DNA of 33,042 bases, taken from assembly GCA_018650845.1 (NCBI GenBank), contig JABIFF010000020.1, forward strand, positions 1 through 33,042, in the 5' to 3' direction. This DNA is from Chloroflexota bacterium (GTDB lineage Bacteria; Chloroflexota; Dehalococcoidia; Lucifugimonadales; Lucifugimonadaceae). The notes under the pieces were generated by a model. It made no database searches, was not told the DNA's origin, and saw only the letters and a list, made by a program, of their open reading frames with translations. Shown in pieces: positions 24,040 to 31,110 of the stretch. Made by a program: the position numbers and the translations under genes. Numbering within the stretch: position 1 is the stretch's first letter; every line of letters starts with the position of its first letter.

Positions 24040-25353
24040 TTACTCGTCTGACTCGGCCTGGGCTTCCGTGTCTTTCTTCAGACCGCTTCCGCCCTTGAAG
24101 GCAGGAATTAGGAATACTGGTGCGAGAACCGTTGTGACCACTGTCATGACGATCGCCACTCCGAAGATGTCTTGGCCGATCACTCCGGACGTCAGTCCGA
24201 TACCGGCAACGATCAACGCCACTTCACCACGTGGAAGCATACCCAGTGCGACTCGGGTCGCACCGATTCGATTGAACCCAACGAACAGTGCTGGCAAACC
24301 AGAACCGACGATCTTGCTGATTACAGCGAAGACCGTGAGTACGGCTGCGAAGATCACCGCTGAACTGAGCGAGGTATCGCCAGCACCAAATGCTGTGAAA
24401 TCGACCTGCATGCCGATTACTACGAAGAAGATCGGAACGAGGAAGTTGTTCACCGACCGCATCGAATCTTCAACTTGGTGTTTGAGCTCGGTGCTCGAAA
24501 GAGCGAGTCCCATCGTATAGGCACCAATGATCATGGCGAGTCCGAAATAGATCTCAGCCACTGCTGAAGCGATAAACGCCAAAGCCAGCGCCAGTACCAA
24601 TGCGCCACCAGCGCTCTTGAACCAAAGAACTGCGCTCGAAATGTACTTCGAAACTATCGATCCGATGATCATGAGTCCAAGCCAGAAGCCGACTGCTTTA
24701 GCGAAGATGATGCCGATCGAGCCGGCGGTAACAGTTCCTTCTTCAGCGATTCCGACAACGATGGCAAGAATAATAATTCCGAGTACGTCGTCGACTACCG
24801 CTCCGGCTAGAACCGTCACACCTTCGGGTGAATCGAGTTTTCTGATATCGGCCAAAACTCTCGCAGTAATACCGACTGAAGTAGCCGTCATGATCGCTCC
24901 AACGAACATGGCTGGAATCATGCCTTCGATCGAATCCATATCAGCGAAGCCGAGCATTACGGTTGCTGCGAATCCCATTGCGAATGGCAGTAAAACTCCA
25001 CCAGCGGCAACTGCTGTCGCCGGCTTCACGTACTTCATGAACTGGTCGCGGTCGGTTTCTAATCCAGCCTCGAACAGCAAAACTATCGCTGCCAATTGAG
25101 CCACGAAGAACAGTTGTGGTTCTACGGGTAACCCGCTGCCATCGTGGGCAACTTCAAATAGTGCTCCACCGCCGAACCAGTGGATTCCTCCCAGCAAGAA
25201 TGGGGAGATGAGTATTCCCGCGCCAAGTTCGCCAAGAACCGGCGGGATCTTCAAATAACGTTCGGAAACTTCACCACCAATTTTGGCGGCTACAAGGATG
25301 ACGGACAGTAGGAGAATAAGTTCGGCGACTACTGCCAGCGGACTATCGTGCAA
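24040..25353 (-). CDS. Cation:proton antiporter, CPA2/KefB-type membrane domain
   Basis: A 437-residue membrane protein with about 12-13 hydrophobic segments. Family marks are PPVLGELGAGILI in helix 2, LLFEAGLETD, TATSVGITARVL and the transport-site pair in GAVVDDVLGIIILAI. LPRGEVALIVAGIGL lies in the penultimate helices. It exchanges Na+ or K+ for protons across the inner membrane. It lacks the C-terminal RCK/TrkA-N domain of KefB or KefC, ending in a short acidic tail, so it resembles NapA-like exchangers. The start is TTG at 25353. A TATATAAA stretch about 25 nt upstream could be its -10 region. Confidence 0.88.
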   Translation of the reverse strand: MHDSPLAVVAELILLLSVILVAAKIGGEVSERYLKIPPVLGELGAGILISPFLLGGIHWFGGGALFEVAHDGSGLPVEPQLFFVAQLAAIVLLFEAGLETDRDQFMKYVKPATAVAAGGVLLPFAMGFAATVMLGFADMDSIEGMIPAMFVGAIMTATSVGITARVLADIRKLDSPEGVTVLAGAVVDDVLGIIILAIVVGIAEEGTVTAGSIGIIFAKAVGFWLGLMIIGSIVSKYISSAVLWFKSAGGALVLALALAFIASAVAEIYFGLAMIIGAYTMGLALSSTELKHQVEDSMRSVNNFLVPIFFVVIGMQVDFTAFGAGDTSLSSAVIFAAVLTVFAVISKIVGSGLPALFVGFNRIGATRVALGMLPRGEVALIVAGIGLTSGVIGQDIFGVAIVMTVVTTVLAPVFLIPAFKGGSGLKKDTEAQAESDE

Positions 25354-25398
25354 TTTGGAATCTCGTGAGCATATTGCTCATTTATATAGTGGAAGGAA

Positions 25399-25435
25399 GC
25401 GTTCCGTTTGAGAGGAACGCAGAAATTCTGCGTTC
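25399..25435 (-). terminator. Mutually exclusive hairpins after truB
   Basis: Two hairpins share a middle strand. GCGTTCC (25399-25405) pairs with GGAACGC (25414-25420). GAACGCAGAA (25415-25424) also forms a perfect 10-bp inverted repeat with 25426-25435. The region lies 63 nt beyond the truB stop and before the antiporter start, so it is most simply the end of the nusA-truB operon. There is no clear T-run. Confidence 0.45.
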
Positions 25436-25497
25436 GACTATAGCAAGCACAAGTTTAGTTATGCCCCATCAATTTGGAATGTCCACGAGACTCACAT

Positions 25498-26442
25498 CTA
25501 AATAGCCGCCAACACTTTCTCTGGGCGCCACCCAAGTTTTTCTGGCTCGAAAACAAGTATCGCCAGAAGTTCGTTCTCTGGTGTGTACGCCCGAATCCGA
25601 TCACCGGATGCATATTCGCCGGGCTTTCCAATTTCGCCAACCGATATCTGCCGACCGTGCTTGACCATCTCGACGAATGCTTCGCTCAACGTCGTTTGAG
25701 CCATGTGCTGAAGTGTGGTGTCGATAGGCATTGCAACTTCACGCCAGTCGCCAGCTTCGGCAGCGGCAGCAACCTGCTCGATGGTCACAGTGTCCTCGAG
25801 CTTGAATGCGCCTGCGTGCGTGCGAACCAGGCCAGTTAGATGTGCATGCGAACCGAGCGACTCGCCAATGTCATGGGCTAGTGTCCGAGCGTAGAAGCCG
25901 TGACCACATTCGACGTCGATTATGGCTTCAGGTGCATTGAATTCGATCAGCTCTAGGCTGAACGTTTCGACGGGTCGCGCTGGGCGTTCAACTTCGATGC
26001 CTTGACGGGCGAGTTCGTACAGCCGTTTTCCGTTGTGATGAAGCGCCGAGAACATAGGTGGGATTTGATCGAACTTACCTCGGAATTGATCCAGGGAGGC
26101 GACGATATCTTCACGTGTGATAGCCGACCATTCAGCCTCTACGGTTTTATCGCCCGTGGAATCGTAAGTATTGGTCGAAGAACCGAGTTCCATCGTTATT
26201 CGATAAGACTTGGTTCCGAGTAGAACGGTGTCAGCAAAGCGGGTTGCCGAGCCTACACAGATGGGAAGCACACCTGTCGCCAAAGGATCAAGAGTTCCGC
26301 CGTGTCCTATCTTCTTAGAACGCGTGATTCCTTTGAGCTTGCGCACAACGTCGGTTGAGGTCCAGTCCTGCGGTTTATTGATATTCAGGTAACCGCCTGC
26401 ACTGAATCCTTTGCGAACCGTGTTCTCTGACTCGCCGGTCAA
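25498..26442 (-). CDS. truB: tRNA pseudouridine(55) synthase
   Basis: A 314-residue TruB. The catalytic aspartate is D52 in GGTLDPLATGVLP, preceded by the substrate-loop GYLNINKPQDWTST. Later conserved pieces are RYRITMELG-like SYRITMELGSSTNTYDSTGD, MFSALHHNGKRLYELARQG and VECGHGFYARTLAHDIG. It makes pseudouridine 55 in the T-loop of tRNAs; the tRNA-Pro and the tRNA-Ala relic in this window both carry the target TTC. The start is TTG, overlapping the rbfA stop (TTGA), so translation is probably coupled. The C-terminus carries a short PUA-like region. Confidence 0.95.
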   Translation of the reverse strand: MTGESENTVRKGFSAGGYLNINKPQDWTSTDVVRKLKGITRSKKIGHGGTLDPLATGVLPICVGSATRFADTVLLGTKSYRITMELGSSTNTYDSTGDKTVEAEWSAITREDIVASLDQFRGKFDQIPPMFSALHHNGKRLYELARQGIEVERPARPVETFSLELIEFNAPEAIIDVECGHGFYARTLAHDIGESLGSHAHLTGLVRTHAGAFKLEDTVTIEQVAAAAEAGDWREVAMPIDTTLQHMAQTTLSEAFVEMVKHGRQISVGEIGKPGEYASGDRIRAYTPENELLAILVFEPEKLGWRPEKVLAAI

Positions 26443-26816
26443 CTGCCGTCTCTGTCGGCGTGACGTCGGCTGTCTTCGCCCATTACACGATCAATGATCT
26501 GATCCATATCAGCACCAGTCTGCATCGTGTTGTCGGAGTAGAACGACAGTCTCGGCATTTTACGAATTACTATTCGGTGCGATATTTCCATTCGAAGCCG
26601 TGTGGCCGCTGAACGAAGTGCTTCGAGAGTATCTTCTCGCTCTGCATCTGTGCCTAGAACGCTGATGTAAACCTTCGCCATCGAAAGATCACGATTCACA
26701 TCGACGCCAGTGACCGATGTCATTGGCGACAATCGAGGATCGCTCAACTCTTCGATGAGTGATCCCAGCTCGCGCTGAATGGTGTGATTAACGCGTCCGC
26801 CACGTCTCTGATCCAC
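26439..26816 (-). CDS. rbfA: Ribosome-binding factor A
   Basis: A 125-residue KH-fold protein starting with GTG. MDQRRGGRVNHTIQRELGSLIEE, SVTGVDVNRDLSMAKVYISVL and RLRMEISHRIVIRKMPRLSF are the family signatures. It binds the 30S subunit during late 16S rRNA maturation. It sits between infB and truB as in most bacteria, overlapping truB by 4 nt. The 73-nt gap from infB holds two hairpins. Confidence 0.93.
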   Translation of the reverse strand: MDQRRGGRVNHTIQRELGSLIEELSDPRLSPMTSVTGVDVNRDLSMAKVYISVLGTDAEREDTLEALRSAATRLRMEISHRIVIRKMPRLSFYSDNTMQTGADMDQIIDRVMGEDSRRHADRDGS

Positions 26817-26843
26817 TGCCTACGTAACTCCCATCGTGTGTGA

Positions 26844-26862
26844 CCGTCGAGAATATCGACGG
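26844..26862 (-). promoter_or_regulatory. Hairpin in the infB-rbfA gap
   Basis: CCGTCGA and TCGACGG form a perfect 7-bp stem with a 5-nt loop, 27 nt before the rbfA start codon and with no T-run. It may be an mRNA-processing or stability structure inside the operon. Confidence 0.45.
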
Positions 26863-26881
26863 CCCAAACGATAAATCAGAC

Positions 26882-26900
26882 CCCGGCGATTATCGCCGGG
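26882..26900 (-). promoter_or_regulatory. GC-rich hairpin with the infB stop codon as its loop
   Basis: CCCGGCGA (minus strand 26900-26893) and TCGCCGGG (26889-26882) pair perfectly over 8 bp. The three loop bases are TAA, the infB stop codon (26892-26890). No T-run follows, and the operon continues into rbfA. Confidence 0.65.
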
Positions 26901-28761
26901 TTACCTGAACCTCGTAGCCTTCGAGAACGTCGCCTTCCTGATATTCGTGGAAGCCGTCGATCATCAGACCACCTTCGAAGTTGTTCGCAAGTTCACGAAC
27001 AGTATCTTTTAGGTGACGCATAGAAGTAATCGCACCATCGAAGACTGTGTCTCCGTTGCGAATCACACGCATGCGACCTGATCGCTTCAGGAGGCCATCG
27101 GTAACACGTACTCCGGCGATCTGCTCGCGTTTACCGTGCTGGAACACTTCGAGAACGTTTGCGTGACCGAGAACAACTTCCTTGCGTTCTGGTTCGAGTA
27201 GACCACGAGCAGCATCTTCAACTTCATCGATGAGGTTGTAGATGATGTCGTAGGTTCGAATCGCAATACCTTCAGCATCGGCCTGTCGGCGGGCTCCAGC
27301 TTCTACCGAAGTCTCAAATCCCATGACCATTGCGTCAGACGCTGAAGCAAGAAGAATGTCTGCCTCGTTGATTGCGCCCGATGCTGCACTGAGCACTCGA
27401 ACTTGAACTTCGTCGCTAGATACCTGCTCAACTGCTCGCTGAACCGCGTCGATTGAACCGTGGCTTCCAGTCTTGATAACGACCAGAAGTTCTTTGGCAC
27501 CCGACTGCTGAACACGTCGCATGACTTCCGCCATGGTTGTTGCAGCCCGTTGGTCTTTCCGCTTGGAGGCGAGACGTTCACGGGTATTTACAAGATCACG
27601 ACCTGCTCGGTCGTTCTTCACAACATCGAACTGGTCACCAGCGGCAGGAATGCCGTTTAGGCCAAGTACTTCGATAGGAGTGGAAGGCCCGGCTTCCTTT
27701 ACGACGTTACCGAATCCGTCCATCATCGATTTGATGCGACCACGGAACATGCCGGCTACTACGTTATCGCCCGTTCGAACAGTTCCCGATCGAACCAGAA
27801 CCGAGGCAACTGCACCTCGTGTTCGGTCCATGTGAGATTCAATAACTACGCCAATTCCCGGCCGTTCAGGGTTAGCTTTTAGCTCCTGAATTTCGGCTAC
27901 AAGCAAAAGCGATTCCAGAAGATCGTCGATTCCATCGCCCTTCAAGGCTGAAACTGGAACGGCTACGGTGTCACCACCGTACGACTCAACAATGATCTCG
28001 TGCTCTGCCAACTGTGCGTTAGCTCGGTCGAGATCAGCACCCGGAGAGTCCATCTTGTTGATCGCTACGATGATCGGAACATTGGCTGCTTTTGCGTGAT
28101 CGATAGCCTCAAGGGTTTGGGGCATCACACCGTCATCGGCTGCGATAACAAGCACGGCGATGTCGGTTGCTTGCGCTCCACTGGCCCGCATTTGAGTAAA
28201 TGCTGCGTGACCCGGAGTGTCGATGAACGTCAGCTGCTGACCGTTCCTGTCGACTTGGTAAGCACCGATGCTCTGTGTAATTCCACCAGCCTCAGTATCA
28301 ACAACCTTTGCGCCTCGAATAGCGTCAAGAAGTGTTGTCTTGCCGTGGTCAACGTGACCCAGAACGGTGATCACTGGAGGACGTGTGACTGAGTTTTCGT
28401 CAGTCAGTTCTTCGTCTGTTCCAACCTTTACGGCTGCGGAACTTTCTTCACGGTCTTTTGGCTTGAGTACACCAATTTCGAATGATGCAGCGACCTTGGC
28501 AGCAATTTCAAATTCAACTGTCTCGTTGACGGTTGCCATGACACCCAAACGCATTAGCGCCTTGATGGTGTCGACGTTGGTCATTTCAAGAATTTCGGCA
28601 AGTTCACCGACGGTTGCCTGAGCAGGAAGTGCTACTGGTGAGCGAGGAGTCTTGTCTTCGACAACGACGCGCTGTCCTCCGGGTCCACCAGGACCGTCTG
28701 AACGATTGCGCCTATTTCCTCGGCCTCTTGGGCCACCTCGTTGTCCGCGACGTTGTGCCAT
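26890..28761 (-). CDS. infB: Translation initiation factor IF-2
   Basis: The ATG at 28761 ([10 protein letters not shown]) has AAGGGA 8 nt upstream; the frame continues to 28812, inside ylxR, without such support. The 623-residue product is a short IF-2. It has an Arg/Gly-rich N-terminus (about residues 1-30), one IF2_N domain (about 45-100), and the GTPase domain with GHVDHGKT at 135-142, [19 protein letters not shown] and [10 protein letters not shown]. Domains II, III and IV end in GYEVQVTRR. It brings initiator tRNA to the 30S subunit. Many IF-2 proteins have a long, variable N-terminal region; here only a brief RGG-like stretch remains. Confidence 0.96.
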   Translation of the reverse strand: MAQRRGQRGGPRGRGNRRNRSDGPGGPGGQRVVVEDKTPRSPVALPAQATVGELAEILEMTNVDTIKALMRLGVMATVNETVEFEIAAKVAASFEIGVLKPKDREESSAAVKVGTDEELTDENSVTRPPVITVLGHVDHGKTTLLDAIRGAKVVDTEAGGITQSIGAYQVDRNGQQLTFIDTPGHAAFTQMRASGAQATDIAVLVIAADDGVMPQTLEAIDHAKAANVPIIVAINKMDSPGADLDRANAQLAEHEIIVESYGGDTVAVPVSALKGDGIDDLLESLLLVAEIQELKANPERPGIGVVIESHMDRTRGAVASVLVRSGTVRTGDNVVAGMFRGRIKSMMDGFGNVVKEAGPSTPIEVLGLNGIPAAGDQFDVVKNDRAGRDLVNTRERLASKRKDQRAATTMAEVMRRVQQSGAKELLVVIKTGSHGSIDAVQRAVEQVSSDEVQVRVLSAASGAINEADILLASASDAMVMGFETSVEAGARRQADAEGIAIRTYDIIYNLIDEVEDAARGLLEPERKEVVLGHANVLEVFQHGKREQIAGVRVTDGLLKRSGRMRVIRNGDTVFDGAITSMRHLKDTVRELANNFEGGLMIDGFHEYQEGDVLEGYEVQVTRR

Positions 28762-28786
28762 GTACCAGTTAGTTCCCTTGTTAGAT

Positions 28787-29095
28787 CTATTGCTCGGCCA
28801 AGTGTGAGGCAATTGCCTCGTCGAGTAATTTCACTGTCGTATCGTCTAAATTTGCTCTTAGTGCGCTTCTAAGCTTACCTCTACCCAACGCATCAATACC
28901 GGCGCTTGGATCACTCATATCCAAGTGGACGGTATCGTCACACACATACGCTCCTCGACCGTTCATTCGTCCGGTCTTATCGAACTTGATTTGCCTCTCA
29001 GGTGTTCGAACAATCCTGAGAAGTTCATTTTGTTGCCGCTTTTCTCGGCAAACAACGCAGGTGCGGATTGGGATGCGCCCATCTTTGTGACTCAT
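28787..29095 (-). CDS. ylxR: YlxR/RnpM-family RNA-binding protein
   Basis: A 102-residue protein whose core is IRTCVVCREKRQQNELLRIVR, then KTGRMNGRGAYVC, the DUF448/YlxR signature. The conserved C-V-V-C pair and the GRGAYVC strand form the RNA-binding face. In Bacillus the homologue (RnpM) associates with RNase P. It occupies the usual place between nusA and infB, 26 nt after nusA and 25 nt before infB. GGAG lies 7 nt upstream of the ATG. Confidence 0.92.
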   Translation of the reverse strand: MSHKDGRIPIRTCVVCREKRQQNELLRIVRTPERQIKFDKTGRMNGRGAYVCDDTVHLDMSDPSAGIDALGRGKLRSALRANLDDTTVKLLDEAIASHLAEQ

Positions 29096-29121
29096 CTCAC
29101 CGCTCCCTGCGCTACTAATAA

Positions 29122-30693
29122 CTAACGGCGACGTCGGTTCCGTGCGCTACTTCCGCCTCGTCGACCGCCACGTCGACCAGCATCAGTTTCACGGAATCCT
29201 GCGATATCTTCAGCGAACCGGATACCGCCAGTGTCTTTCTTAGCTGAATCGGAACTTGATCCGCCATCAACCTGCCATAGGTCGTCAGACGAAACGTCGA
29301 GCGTCTCGGCTTCTGCGGCAGCTTTGCGTTCTTGTTCTTCACGCTCAAGCGCTGCAAGTTCTTCTTCCAGCGCAAGCAATTCAGCATCGGCAGCAGCTTT
29401 GGCTGCTTCGTCGTCAACTTCAGGCTCAGCAGGTGCTGTTTCAGTTGCCACTTCAGCGGCCGGAGCTGCTGGCGTTTCTGCAGTTTCAGCAGCCGGAGCA
29501 GTCGCAGTTTCTGGAGCAGCAACTTCAGCGGCCGGAGCTGCTGTTTCTGCTGCTGCTACAGGAGCTTCAGTAGCAACTTCGGCTGCGGCTTCACCTTCAG
29601 CAGGTGCTGCGACAGCGTCGGCAGTTTCAACTACTTCAGGAGTCTCAGGCTCTTCTTCGACAACAGCGCTAGTGCCCTGAATATCGATTCGCCAGTTAGT
29701 CAGCTTCGCAGCGAGACGTGCATTTTGGCCTTCACGACCAATTGCAAGTGAAAGCTGGCGATCTGGAACCAGCACGGTTGCCGATTCGTCTTCCTCGTTG
29801 AGGTCGACTCGATCTGCAACAGCTGGGCTGAGAGAGTTTGAAATGAACTTGACTGGGTCTTCGTCCCACTCAATAACGTCGATCTTCTCGCCAAGTAGTT
29901 CGTTGACCACGTTCTGGATACGAATTCCACGCAGACCAACACAAGCGCCGACAGCGTCGACACCTTCTTGGTTCGATGAAACAGCGACCTTTGATCGTGC
30001 GCCAGGCTCTCGTGCGATTGCCTTGATTTCGATCACGCCGCTGAAGATCTCAGGCACTTCGACTTCAAATAGTCGACGTAGGAGATCGGGGTGTGTTCGG
30101 GAAACAACAATTTCAGGTCCGCGAATTGTTCGCCCAACCTGAACTACAAAGAACTTTAGTTGCTGACCCGGGCGGTATCGCTCGAACGGCGACTGTTCAG
30201 CCGGTGGCATTACTGCTTCGGCTTTACCGAGGTCGACAGTTACCCAACGTGATTCAACTCGCTGAATAGTTGCGGTGAGTACTTCACCCTCTTTGTCGAT
30301 GAATTCTTCAAATACGATGTCGCGCTCAGCTTCACGAAGTCGTTGCATAACGACCTGTTTAGCAGTTTGAGCAGCGATTCGGCCGGGGTTGTACTCGAGC
30401 TGACCGGTTTCGATGATGTCGCCAACAATGGCGCCTTCTTGGAGCTCTTGTGCGTCGTCGGCCGTAAGTTCCATGAGTGGATCTTCGACTTCTTCGACAA
30501 CGTGTCGAACCGTTCGGACGACAACATCACCGTCGTCCGGGTCCATATCTACGATCACATCCTGCCCTTGAGCAGCGGGATCGCGCTTATACGCAGCCGC
30601 CAGCGCAGCCTCGATAGCTTTCACTACGATTGGCTGCGGCAGATTACGTTCTGCAGCAAGTTGGGTAACCGCTATTAGCAGATCACTCTTCAA
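29122..30693 (-). CDS. nusA: Transcription factor NusA with an extended acidic/RG tail
   Basis: A 523-residue NusA starting at TTG, with GGAG 6 nt upstream. The N-terminal RNA-polymerase-binding domain (1-130) is followed by S1 (about 134-198, EGEVLTATIQRVESRWVTVDL), KH1 (about 200-280, VGACVGLRGIRIQNVVNELL) and KH2 (to about 343, IGREGQNARLAAKLTNWRI). From residue 345 the protein continues as an Ala/Glu/Pro/Thr-rich segment (345-435), a Glu/Ala-rich helix (about 436-475), a linker, and a basic Arg/Gly tail (about 501-523). Many NusA proteins end near KH2, or have acidic repeats as in E. coli; this low-complexity tail is different. NusA modulates pausing, termination and antitermination. It leads the nusA-ylxR-infB-rbfA-truB run. 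Confidence 0.95.
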   Translation of the reverse strand: MKSDLLIAVTQLAAERNLPQPIVVKAIEAALAAAYKRDPAAQGQDVIVDMDPDDGDVVVRTVRHVVEEVEDPLMELTADDAQELQEGAIVGDIIETGQLEYNPGRIAAQTAKQVVMQRLREAERDIVFEEFIDKEGEVLTATIQRVESRWVTVDLGKAEAVMPPAEQSPFERYRPGQQLKFFVVQVGRTIRGPEIVVSRTHPDLLRRLFEVEVPEIFSGVIEIKAIAREPGARSKVAVSSNQEGVDAVGACVGLRGIRIQNVVNELLGEKIDVIEWDEDPVKFISNSLSPAVADRVDLNEEDESATVLVPDRQLSLAIGREGQNARLAAKLTNWRIDIQGTSAVVEEEPETPEVVETADAVAAPAEGEAAAEVATEAPVAAAETAAPAAEVAAPETATAPAAETAETPAAPAAEVATETAPAEPEVDDEAAKAAADAELLALEEELAALEREEQERKAAAEAETLDVSSDDLWQVDGGSSSDSAKKDTGGIRFAEDIAGFRETDAGRRGGRRGGSSARNRRRR

Positions 30694-30725
30694 CGATTTC
30701 TCCGGTTCACACTATTGCCAGACAC

Positions 30726-30747
30726 AAAAAAAGCGGGCGGCGCCCAC
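30726..30747 (-). terminator. Intrinsic terminator 33 nt before the nusA start
   Basis: On the minus strand GTGGGC and GCCCGC form a 6-bp stem (one T-G pair) with a 3-nt loop, followed directly by seven T residues. It would stop transcripts entering from the proS side, or act as an attenuator in the nusA leader. Confidence 0.75.
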
Positions 30748-30950
30748 TTCTCAACGTCAAGCTCTTGAAATATCTGAGCCCTACCTAGTTAACTTTACCA
30801 CGTTTACTGATCTATTACCTGTTCGGTTCAGTACGGATTTTTGTGAATAGCCATTACTGACCATTCAGATGATTTGAGATTACGGAGATACGCCATTCAT
30901 TCGCAGACCACCCAATTCAATAATCAGTAAGCGGATTTAACAACCAACAT

Positions 30951-31072
30951 TGTCATTCTGAACTTGATTCAGAATTTCGTGCTGTAGATCGAGTGTCCGA
31001 CGCAGGTGTTGTTGACCAACGGCGTTAGATTTAGCCAGTTGAAAGCGATTCTGAATCAAGTTCAGAATGACA
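30951..31072. repeat. Palindromic inverted-repeat element, copy 2
   Basis: The outer arms match perfectly over 25 nt (from 30951 inward and from 31072 inward) and share the CTGAACTTGATTCAG core with copy 1. Each arm is self-complementary; the bases next to the core differ from copy 1 (TT/AA here, CC/GG in copy 1's right arm) but still pair. The interior of about 65 nt shows no clear similarity to copy 1. It lies 38 nt past the proS stop. The rest of the 417-nt proS-nusA gap holds only the nusA terminator. Confidence 0.8.
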
Positions 31073-31110
31073 TGGTCGCTAAAAAACGGCCTGATCAAGA
31101 GGCGCTACTT

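Noticed and set aside
23540..24520. Plus-strand open frame of 326 codons
   Set aside because: It lies antisense to the PPOX and antiporter genes, both of which have clear domain signatures; the translation is Arg/Ser/Thr-rich and not protein-like.
24617..25099. Plus-strand open frame of 160 codons
   Set aside because: Antisense shadow of the antiporter membrane helices.
29231..29680. Plus-strand Ser/Ala-rich open frame of 149 codons
   Set aside because: It is the antisense of the low-complexity Ala/Glu tail of NusA; the bias of that segment creates the long frame.
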